Positions 1-5,263 of a stretch of DNA of 5,548 bases are shown piece after piece. Source of the DNA: Bacteroidales bacterium (GTDB lineage Bacteria; Bacteroidota; Bacteroidia; Bacteroidales; VadinHA17); assembly GCA_003157055.1 (NCBI GenBank), contig PMIG01000221.1, positions 767-6,314 of the forward strand. Reading direction: 5' to 3'. Within the stretch, counting starts at the first letter, position 1, and every line of letters starts with the position of its first letter. A program made the translations under genes and the position numbers. The notes below the pieces were generated by a model. It saw only the letters and a list, made by a program, of their open reading frames with translations. It ran no database searches and was not told where the DNA came from.

Positions 1-93
1 TACTATCAGCGTAACGGATATGAACTGGCAGCAAGCCTGAAGGAATTCTACGGACCTGGTGATCCGAAGCAGGTTTACGTAAAGACATTGTAG
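1..93 (+). CDS. GNAT-family N-acetyltransferase, C-terminal fragment
   Basis: The reading frame is open from the first base and ends at a TAG at 91-93, giving 30 residues that begin YYQRNGYELAASLKEFY and end in VYVKTL. This is the usual end of a RimI-like GCN5-related N-acetyltransferase: an aromatic-x-x-x-G-[FY] strand after the acetyl-CoA binding helix, then a YGPGD turn, then a terminal strand carrying V-K. Family members transfer the acetyl group of acetyl-CoA to an amine of a protein, small molecule or antibiotic; the substrate cannot be told from this tail. The acetyl-CoA binding loop and the start codon lie outside the window. The gene is convergent with the CYTH gene, with 29 bp between the two stops. 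The family call is by pattern recognition on a short piece, so another alpha/beta protein tail is possible. Confidence 0.7.
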   Translation, partial: YYQRNGYELAASLKEFYGPGDPKQVYVKTL

Positions 94-97
94 CTCG

Positions 98-120
98 CTA
101 CTTCCTTTTTCAGGGAATAG
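98..120. terminator. Small hairpin between convergent genes, possible weak bidirectional terminator
   Basis: CTA-C-TTCC at 98-105 can pair with GGAATAG at 114-120, giving a 7-bp stem with one bulged C and an 8-nt loop containing TTTTT. It fills the gap between the two convergent stop codons at 93 and 123, where a shared terminator would be expected. No T-run follows the stem on either strand, so termination strength is doubtful. The position is suggestive and the structure is weak. Confidence 0.25.
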
Positions 121-122
121 AC

Positions 123-572
123 CTATTTAATCAGGTTGGCATTGTAATATTCAGGTCTTCCTGTCACTTCTTCTCCAAGCCATGAGGGCTTATCAAATTC
201 TTCATTTTCATCGGAGAGCTCGATCTCGGCAATTATAAGACCCTCATTTTTACCATGGAAGACATCGACTTCATATTTGTGATTGCCTGAAGGAATTATA
301 TGCCGCGTTTTTTCTATAACACCAGGCAGACAAATTTTCATCATTTCACGAGCGTCTTGAAGCGGAATACTGAATTCCCATTCGTTGCGCGAGATAGTTT
401 TTCCTTCAAGTCTGCTCTTTATGGTTATAAATGCATTCTCGCCATATATCCTGAGACGTACTGTTTTATCGCTGTCAATTGAGATGTATCTCTGGATGAT
501 ATCTATCTTCTTCACAGCCAGGTTAATGAATTCGCCATTAACTAGAAACTTACGTTCAGTTTCAGTTGCCAT
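123..572 (-). CDS. CYTH domain protein (short bacterial triphosphate tunnel metalloenzyme)
   Basis: This 149-residue protein is a complete single-domain CYTH protein, the usual length for short bacterial triphosphate tunnel metalloenzymes. The signature E-x-E-x-K motif is at residues 4-8 (ETERK). The remaining charged residues expected to line the eight-strand tunnel are present in order: R39 and R41 (TVRLRIY), K52 and R54 (ITIKSR), E64 and E66 (NEWEF), K88 and R90, D103 (EVDVF), and E116 and E118 (IAEIEL). The C-terminal GRPEYYNANL stretch is also typical. Known family members are cytosolic, metal-dependent hydrolases of triphosphate substrates, often inorganic tripolyphosphate and sometimes nucleoside triphosphates; the substrate here cannot be read from sequence. 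No metal-binding residue appears lost, so it is likely active. There is no Shine-Dalgarno sequence. A TATCTTTA box (581-588, minus strand) resembles the Bacteroidetes -7 element but lies so close to the ATG that the message would be nearly leaderless. The gene stands alone, convergent with the acetyltransferase and divergent from the fibre gene. Confidence 0.9.
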   Translation of the reverse strand: MATETERKFLVNGEFINLAVKKIDIIQRYISIDSDKTVRLRIYGENAFITIKSRLEGKTISRNEWEFSIPLQDAREMMKICLPGVIEKTRHIIPSGNHKYEVDVFHGKNEGLIIAEIELSDENEEFDKPSWLGEEVTGRPEYYNANLIK

Positions 573-620
573 TTTTTATTTAAAGATACTAAAAAACGAA
601 ATCAATGCCTCAGAACAAAA

Positions 621-648
621 GATCCGATTAAACCATTTTAGCCGGATC
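621..648. repeat. Inverted repeat (hairpin) in divergent intergenic region
   Basis: GATCCG at 621-626 pairs with CGGATC at 643-648. After one A/C mismatch the pairing continues through a T-G wobble and TAAA (629-632) with TTTA (637-640), leaving a 4-nt loop (CCAT). This gives 11 pairs over a 28-nt element. It lies 49 bp upstream of the CYTH start and 197 bp upstream of the fibre-gene start. It could be an operator or a leader hairpin; the + strand downstream is AT-rich but has no clean T-run, so I do not call it a terminator. Confidence 0.4.
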
Positions 649-676
649 GCTTAATTTTATTAACTTTTTGCAACTT

Positions 677-720
677 AAGAATAAGTTCTTTAGTCATATA
701 TAATTGGTAGTCCAATTATA
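677..720. promoter_or_regulatory. Pair of dyads, including a perfect 22-bp operator-like inverted repeat
   Basis: TATAATTGG at 699-707 and CCAATTATA at 712-720 form a perfect 9-bp inverted repeat around the 4-nt centre TAGT. Just upstream, AAGAA (677-681) and TTCTT (686-690) form a second dyad, also around a 4-nt centre (TAAG). The two centres are 26 bp apart. The element sits in the 272-bp region between the divergent CYTH and fibre genes, about 125 bp before the fibre start. AT-rich perfect dyads of this size are typical binding sites of dimeric transcription regulators. No regulator gene is in the window to pair with it, so its role is inferred. Confidence 0.4.
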
Positions 721-789
721 AGGTCATGGAGTTAGTCAAAATGTTGATGCTGTTAGTGTAATTCATTTTCAAACTATCTGATTTCTTCG

Positions 790-797
790 TAACTTTT
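790..797 (+). promoter_or_regulatory. Candidate Bacteroidetes-type -7 promoter box for the fibre gene
   Basis: TAACTTTT matches the Bacteroidetes -7 consensus TAnnTTTG at all fixed positions but the last. It would start transcription around 802-804, leaving an A/T-rich leader of about 40 nt before the ATG at 845. The expected -33 region contains only TTTTC (767-770 onwards 771), a poor match to TTTG. In such AT-rich DNA this could arise by chance. Confidence 0.2.
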
Positions 798-844
798 CAT
801 TTTTAACCTAGTTACTTATTATTAACAATAAATAACCTGAGCGC

Positions 845-3800
845 ATGAAAACAAAATTCCTTTTTTCTGTTTTAATTTTTGCCTGTTTTTGTCTTACAGG
901 TATTTCCCAGGTTCCAAAAGGATTCAATTACCAGGCTATTGCAAGAGATGGCAGCGGTACTATCCTTGCCAATCTGTCACTTCCTGTAAAAATCGACATT
1001 CAGACATCACTTACAGGGGGTACATTAATATATGAAGAGTCGTTTCCTTCAGTCACTTCAAACTCATTCGGTATGATTACCCTTGTTGTCGGGACAGGAA
1101 CCCAGACCGGTGGAACTGCAGCCTCTTTTTCTGCAATAAACTGGAATCAGACTCTCTTTCTGAAAACAATCATTCAATATCCGGGAACCACTTGGACAAC
1201 AATGGGAACAAGCCAGATATGGTCCGTGCCTTATGCACTTGTTGCCGACAAGGCAAATGGTGTCAATACCGGAACCAAGCTGTCTGTTACCAGTGCGAAT
1301 GATGCAGGCACAGATGCTCTTTTCGAAGTTAAGAGGCAAGATGGACAGACTGTATTTGCCGTTTATCCGACTGCGGTAAATGTCTATGTTCCTAAAAGCA
1401 CATATAAAGGCGTAAAGGGAGGATTTTCAGTCGGCGGTTATGACGGATCAAAAGCCGGCAGTCCGGGCACCGTTCAGGATTACTTAAGGGTAACCCCTGA
1501 TAGTGTCAGGATTTATATTGACCCGAACCCAACAGCCGCTAAAGGCGTTAAAGGAGGCTTTGCAGTCGGAGGATATGATGAATCAAAAGGCATTAACAGC
1601 ATGTATTTAAACCTATCGAATTTTAATGCCGTTAGTACAGTAGCATCTTCTTCGCAGGTTCTCTGGTACCCTAATAAAAACGCATTCCTTGCAGGAAATA
1701 TCCATATAGGACATGTCGATAGCGTAGGAGTAAATTCAACAGCCCTGGGTTATCAATCTATCGCTATGGGAAAATATTCTCAGGCCTTCGGCTACAAGAC
1801 AAAAGCGCTTGGCGATTATTCAACAGCTATCGGGAAGAATTCTGTTGCCGGGAAGAGATCTCCTGACCGGTTAACAAGTCTGTCGTCGAATGCTTTCGCA
1901 TTGGGAAATGGCACTAATGCGACAGGTGATGATTCCTATGCATTCGGATCAGGTGCACAGGCTACAGGTAAAAAATCATTTGCTTTTGGTTCAGTAAGTA
2001 TAGATAGCTCGGGGAATGCATTATCAACAAAGACATTAGCCCAGGGTGATTATTCCACCGCAGTAGGTATGGGGGCACAGGCTACCAGCACCGGTTCCAT
2101 GGCTTTTGGTACAGGCGCCACATCGGGAGGCTATGGTTCCACAGCCCTTGGTTTCTATAGCACTTCATCCGGCAGTTACAGTGTGGGGATAGGTTATTAC
2201 GCAAAAGCAACAGGTATTTATTCTCATTCATTCGGATTGAAAGCACAGGCTTTAGGTACTGGAACACTTGCACTGGGAATGTATTCTTATTCCCTTGGTA
2301 TATACTCAACTGCCCTTGGATATGGTTCAAACGCTATAAACCAATATTCAATAGCGCTGGGTTTCCGTGCAGCTACTACTGGTGATTATTCAACAGCCCT
2401 TGGTAGATCAGCAATTGCAAGCGGTCTTTCTTCAATGGCCCTGGGATACAGCGCAACAGCATCTGGAAATACTTCTTTTGCAGTAGGTTATAACGCTTCA
2501 GCAGTTGGCGATTATTCGTTCGCGATTGGTACATACGGACTTAATTCTGACGGATCCGTAAATACCAGCAGGCCCACCAAAACGACTCTTTCCTATTCGT
2601 TGGCAATGGGGATGGGTGCGCAATCTTCTCAAAAAGGAGATATTGCACTTGGAGTTAATACTACGGCTTCTGGTGGATATAGTACGGCACTTGGATACGG
2701 GCCTTCTGCTACTGGCATGTACAGCACTGCATTGGGATACAACGCTACTGGCAGCGGACAATATTCAAGCGTGCTTGGATACCTTGCTACATCGAGCGGT
2801 AATTATTCGACAGCAATAGGGATGAGTTCCCTTTCTGCAGGGGTTTATTCATCGGCTTTTGGCTATGGTTCACAGGCTAACGGAAGCAAATCATTATCCG
2901 TAGGAACTATCTATTCATATACCTGGTATACATTTTCATATAATCCTATTACCCACAGGTTTATTCTCATACCTCATACTGTAACTCAAAATAATATAGC
3001 CAACGGCGATTATTCACTCGCGTTTGGTAATGGGAACACATCGACTGACGGAGGTATCACAGTTGGATGCAATAATTCCGCTACCGGGACCGGGGCAACA
3101 GCAATAGGACACTCAAATAACGCAAATGCTCAGTTCTCATTTGCCGGAGGTTCATATTGTACCACAGTAGGTAACAATTCAATAGCTATGGGAGCAAACG
3201 TTACTGCTGAATCAGCAAACTGCTTTGCAATTGGAGCATATAACACTTTAGATGGCAGCGCAACTTCCTGGTATCCTTCTGATCCTTTATTTGTTGCCGG
3301 AAACGGTGTATCAGGAACTCCCCATGATGCACTTGTCATTTACAAGAATGGTTTGACAAAAATTAATGCCACAGACACTGTTGCCGGGCTATGGGCTTAT
3401 AATTATGGTACGACCTGGGCTTCAACGATGTATGGAACCTACAGCTATGCACAACAAGCAAATACATCATCGGCAGCTTCTACTTATGGTGCATATCTAA
3501 GAGGGTATAGTGCTGGTACTGGATATACTTATGGTTCATATATTTATGCCTCTAATAGTACTGCTAGTACTAGTGCTATTTATAGTACAGATTCCAGATC
3601 TTATAATTATGGGTCTGGAATAAATTATGGTATATATAGTTATGCTTATAATTCCAGCGCGACTACAGGTGCTCTTTATAGCGGATATTTTACAGGTTAT
3701 CAATATGGTTCAGGAACTTATTATGGATTATATGCCGATAAAATTACAAGCCCCTCAATAGATCTGGCAGAGTATATCTACGATTCAAACGGTACCACTC

Positions 3801-4243
3801 AACCGGCTGATGTTGTTGTAGCAGATCCAGATAAAAAGGAAAGTGTGATTAAATCAACTAAGGCATATCAGACTTCAGTTGTAGGAGTAATTACTACAGA
3901 ACCGGCGTTAATAATGGGCATGGAACTCATTACAGATAAAAAGACCGGAGAGCCATTGAAGGGTGTTTCTGCAACCCGCCTAGCGTTAAGCGGACGCGTT
4001 CCTGTTAATGTATGCGGCGAAAACGGCGACATCAAACCAGGCGATTATCTCACATCTTCTTCCCTTCCGGGGGTTGCAATGAAATGGACTATCCTTGATG
4101 TAAATACTGCAAAGGACTTTGATGAACTGAAGAAGATACTTTCAGAGAACGAAAAAAGGCGTAATGCAATAATAGGTAAGGCCGTTGAAAGCTTCTCAGG
4201 AAGCGGAACGGGCAAGATCAAAGTTCTGATCTCACTGCAATAA
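845..4243 (+). CDS. Large exported fibre/adhesin-like protein with YadA-head-type repeats
   Basis: This 1132-residue protein was not matched to a named gene; its modules are visible. Residues 1-21 are a signal peptide (basic start, hydrophobic core, likely cut at GIS|Q), so it leaves the cytoplasm. Residues 22-136 are the Bacteroidota N-terminal domain of fibre-like proteins (GFNYQAIARD at 27-36, SVPYALVADKA at 127-137). Residues 188-200 and 233-245 are near-identical copies of KGVKGGFxVGGYD. Residues 297-805 carry 32 YadA-head-type units (consensus YSTALGYxxxAxGx), expected to stack as a left-handed beta-roll and probably to trimerise. Residues 813-842 (PLFVAGNG ... ALVIYKNG) form a linker. 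Residues 863-959 are three Tyr/Gly-rich 32-residue repeats. Residues 973-1132 are a conserved C-terminal domain (DLAEY, VVGVITTEPAL, ALSGRVPVNV, GDYLTSSSLPGVAMK, IIGKAVE). Proteins with such heads usually bind surfaces or matrix, so adhesion or a surface fibre is the likely role. No YadA membrane barrel or type IX sorting tail is seen. It is monocistronic, followed by a strong terminator. Confidence 0.85.
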   Translation: MKTKFLFSVLIFACFCLTGISQVPKGFNYQAIARDGSGTILANLSLPVKIDIQTSLTGGTLIYEESFPSVTSNSFGMITLVVGTGTQTGGTAASFSAINWNQTLFLKTIIQYPGTTWTTMGTSQIWSVPYALVADKANGVNTGTKLSVTSANDAGTDALFEVKRQDGQTVFAVYPTAVNVYVPKSTYKGVKGGFSVGGYDGSKAGSPGTVQDYLRVTPDSVRIYIDPNPTAAKGVKGGFAVGGYDESKGINSMYLNLSNFNAVSTVASSSQVLWYPNKNAFLAGNIHIGHVDSVGVNSTALGYQSIAMGKYSQAFGYKTKALGDYSTAIGKNSVAGKRSPDRLTSLSSNAFALGNGTNATGDDSYAFGSGAQATGKKSFAFGSVSIDSSGNALSTKTLAQGDYSTAVGMGAQATSTGSMAFGTGATSGGYGSTALGFYSTSSGSYSVGIGYYAKATGIYSHSFGLKAQALGTGTLALGMYSYSLGIYSTALGYGSNAINQYSIALGFRAATTGDYSTALGRSAIASGLSSMALGYSATASGNTSFAVGYNASAVGDYSFAIGTYGLNSDGSVNTSRPTKTTLSYSLAMGMGAQSSQKGDIALGVNTTASGGYSTALGYGPSATGMYSTALGYNATGSGQYSSVLGYLATSSGNYSTAIGMSSLSAGVYSSAFGYGSQANGSKSLSVGTIYSYTWYTFSYNPITHRFILIPHTVTQNNIANGDYSLAFGNGNTSTDGGITVGCNNSATGTGATAIGHSNNANAQFSFAGGSYCTTVGNNSIAMGANVTAESANCFAIGAYNTLDGSATSWYPSDPLFVAGNGVSGTPHDALVIYKNGLTKINATDTVAGLWAYNYGTTWASTMYGTYSYAQQANTSSAASTYGAYLRGYSAGTGYTYGSYIYASNSTASTSAIYSTDSRSYNYGSGINYGIYSYAYNSSATTGALYSGYFTGYQYGSGTYYGLYADKITSPSIDLAEYIYDSNGTTQPADVVVADPDKKESVIKSTKAYQTSVVGVITTEPALIMGMELITDKKTGEPLKGVSATRLALSGRVPVNVCGENGDIKPGDYLTSSSLPGVAMKWTILDVNTAKDFDELKKILSENEKRRNAIIGKAVESFSGSGTGKIKVLISLQ
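1406..1579 (+). repeat. Twin KGVKGGFxVGGYD repeat within the fibre protein
   Basis: Residues 188-200 (1406-1444) and 233-245 (1541-1579) differ at a single residue (S or A), and both run on into an SK dipeptide. The copies are 45 residues apart. The copies are each preceded by a strand-like segment (VFAVYPTAVNVYVP and LRVTPDSVRIYI), so the repeat unit is probably a small beta module lying between the N-terminal domain and the head. The DNA of the two copies has diverged mostly at third codon positions, suggesting an old, selected duplication rather than a recent one. Confidence 0.65.
1733..3259 (+). repeat. Array of 32 YadA-head-type 14-residue repeats (42-bp coding period)
   Basis: Units begin at residues 297, 311, 325, 349, 363, 377, then every 14 residues from 403 to 557, then every 14 from 584 to 682, then 723, 737, 750, 764, 778 and 792. 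The core is an S-x-A-[LFIVM]-G strand followed by an A-x-G turn, the pattern of the Hep_Hag/YadA head family, whose members fold as trimeric left-handed beta-rolls. The regular pitch is broken by extra residues at four places: about 10 after 325, 12 after 377, 13 after 557 and 27 after 682. At DNA level the units are well diverged (for example TCAACAGCC, TCGACAGCA and AGTACGGCA for STA), so the array is protein-selected and not a CRISPR or recent microsatellite. Confidence 0.88.
3431..3721 (+). repeat. Three tandem Tyr/Gly-rich 32-residue repeats (shaft-like)
   Basis: Copies start at residues 863, 896 and 928, with a terminal partial copy at 960 (YGLYADK). Each opens with YG[TSI]Y and then YA, passes through an N/S/T/A-rich turn, and reaches a second Y (881, 913, 945) that starts a Y/G-rich half ending near GSG or GTG. 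The key tyrosines are spaced alternately about 17 and 15 residues. The second and third copies are 32 residues; the first is 33. The composition (Tyr, Gly, Ser, Thr, Ala) and periodicity fit a beta-structured fibre shaft. The coding DNA is noticeably richer in TAT, AGT and GCT codons than the head region. Confidence 0.7.
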
Positions 4244-4268
4244 ATATTATAAAATCCATTTTAAATAT

Positions 4269-4298
4269 AAAACCGTTCCATCCCGGAACGGTTTTTTT
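4269..4298 (+). terminator. Rho-independent terminator of the fibre gene
   Basis: AAAACCGTTCC (4269-4279) and GGAACGGTTTT (4285-4295) form a perfect 11-bp stem with a 5-nt loop (ATCCC). The T-tract runs 4292-4298. It starts 26 bp after the fibre stop codon, so it ends that transcript and isolates it from ung. Confidence 0.92.
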
Positions 4299-4333
4299 AT
4301 TGTTAATGTTTATAAATATATCATATTATTTAT

Positions 4334-4366
4334 TGAAATATATATGTGCTATGTTTATATATTTCA
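4334..4366. repeat. AT-rich inverted repeat in the gene-free stretch before ung
   Basis: TGAAATATATA (4334-4344) and TATATATTTCA (4356-4366) are perfect reverse complements around the 11-nt loop TGTGCTATGTT. The surrounding stretch, from about 4299 to 4440, is very AT-rich and holds no convincing gene on either strand. Simple AT composition makes such dyads easy to form by chance, so a function is not claimed. A weaker dyad, CATCTT/AAGATG, lies at 4392-4412. Confidence 0.3.
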
Positions 4367-4474
4367 TAAATTTATCATCAATAACATATAACATCTTCTA
4401 ATTATTAAGATGAAGTATGTAATGTTTTCAGTCAACAAAAGTAGTTTTAGTTTAGGTGTGAGGGTGATTTGGTA

Positions 4475-4508
4475 AAACGGCTGCCGGATTTTTCCGGCAG
4501 CCACGTTT
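4475..4508. terminator. GC-rich hairpin upstream of ung, terminator-like
   Basis: GGCTGCCGG (4479-4487) and CCGGCAGCC (4494-4502) form a perfect 9-bp GC-rich stem with loop ATTTTT. AAAC (4475-4478) can also pair with GTTT (4505-4508) across a 2-nt bulge. On the minus strand the stem is followed by TTTT, and on the plus strand by GTTTAATTTA. It could be a degraded bidirectional terminator or a backup to the one at 4269-4298. It could also end an unrecognised short transcript from 4300-4475. It lies about 88 bp before the ung start; its exact job is uncertain. Confidence 0.5.
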
Positions 4509-4595
4509 AATTTATAATCCAGCGGAATTATATTTTTTATGATTATTTTGCAGTACGGTAATACACACCGGAACTTGCGTATCATTTCTTGTTTT

Positions 4596-5261
4596 ATGGA
4601 TGTAAAAATTGAATCAGGCTGGGGTTCTAAGCTTAAAAACGAGTTCGAGAAAGAATATTTCTCAAAACTTTCTGATTTTGTACACGAAGAATACAGGACT
4701 AAAGCTATATACCCTCCGGGAGCTCTCATTTTCAACGCCTTTAACCTCTGTCCATTAGATAGTGTGAAGGCAGTCATTATAGGTCAGGACCCATATCATG
4801 GGCCCGGACAAGCTCATGGATTATGCTTTTCTGTCAGGGAAGGAATAGATTTCCCTCCGAGCCTCATTAATATTTTTAAAGAGATCGAATCGGACCTTGG
4901 ATATAAACCGGCAAGGTCCGGCAATCTTCAGCGATGGGCTTCCCAGGGTGTCCTTCTGCTCAACGCCACACTCACCGTAAGGGCTCATGCTGCCGGCTCA
5001 CACCAGGGAAAGGGATGGGAACAATTCACTGATGCTGTTATAAGCATACTTAACCGAGATAAAGATAATCTGGTTTTTTTCCTCTGGGGAGCCTATGCAC
5101 AGAAGAAAGGAGGTACAATTGACAGGTCAAGGCACCTTGTGCTGGAATCCGTCCACCCCTCTCCTCTTTCTGCTTCCAAAGGCTTCTTTGGCAACAAGCA
5201 TTTCAGTAAGTGCAACAGCTATCTTTCTGAAAAGGGAATATTACCGATTGACTGGAAATAA
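4596..5261 (+). CDS. ung: Uracil-DNA glycosylase, family 1
   Basis: The 221-residue product is a complete family 1 uracil-DNA glycosylase, which cuts uracil from DNA to begin base-excision repair in the cytoplasm. The catalytic water-activating motif GQDPYHGPGQAHG is at 63-75 with Asp65. Phe78 stacks on uracil, and Asn123 in LLLNATLTVR recognises the base. HPSPLS at 187-192 supplies His187 and the DNA-intercalating Leu191. The end in PIDW is also typical. All key residues are intact. I chose the ATG at 4596 because MDVKIESGW matches where homologues begin. The frame stays open to an ATG at 4539, but the extra 19 residues (including NTHRNLRII) look nothing like the family. No Shine-Dalgarno sequence precedes either start. 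A TATTTTG box at 4544-4550, one base short of the TAnnTTTG consensus, could be its promoter and would exclude the 4539 start. It is a single-gene unit, closed off from the fibre gene by a terminator. Confidence 0.97.
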   Translation: MDVKIESGWGSKLKNEFEKEYFSKLSDFVHEEYRTKAIYPPGALIFNAFNLCPLDSVKAVIIGQDPYHGPGQAHGLCFSVREGIDFPPSLINIFKEIESDLGYKPARSGNLQRWASQGVLLLNATLTVRAHAAGSHQGKGWEQFTDAVISILNRDKDNLVFFLWGAYAQKKGGTIDRSRHLVLESVHPSPLSASKGFFGNKHFSKCNSYLSEKGILPIDWK

Positions 5262-5263
5262 CA

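Noticed and set aside
35..297. 13-bp direct repeat GCCTGAAGGAATT at 35-47 and 285-297
   Set aside because: Both copies lie inside coding sequences of different genes and in opposite coding sense; there are no flanking repeats or element ends, so a chance match is likelier.
385..654. Plus-strand open frame of 89 codons across the CYTH gene start
   Set aside because: It is the antisense shadow of the CYTH gene running into the intergenic region; the product is not family-like.
875..892. Possible lipoprotein signal at the two cysteines of the signal peptide (residues 14 and 16)
   Set aside because: The residues before them (IFA and CF) do not form a proper lipobox, and the hydrophobic core would be cut too early; a signal peptidase I site near GIS|Q fits better.
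1733..3259. 42-bp periodic repeats that might suggest a CRISPR array or minisatellite
   Set aside because: The periodicity is in the protein, the DNA units are strongly diverged, there are no identical repeats with unique spacers, and the whole stretch is one open coding frame.
3899..4243. Type IX secretion C-terminal sorting domain at the end of the fibre protein
   Set aside because: The terminal residues belong to the conserved GKA ... GKIKVLISLQ fibre-type domain and lack the usual short sorting-domain motifs before a positively charged end.
4364..4777. Minus-strand open frame of 137 codons over the spacer and the start of ung
   Set aside because: It lies antisense to the clearly real ung, runs through the hairpin and the AT-rich spacer, and its product has no recognisable domain.
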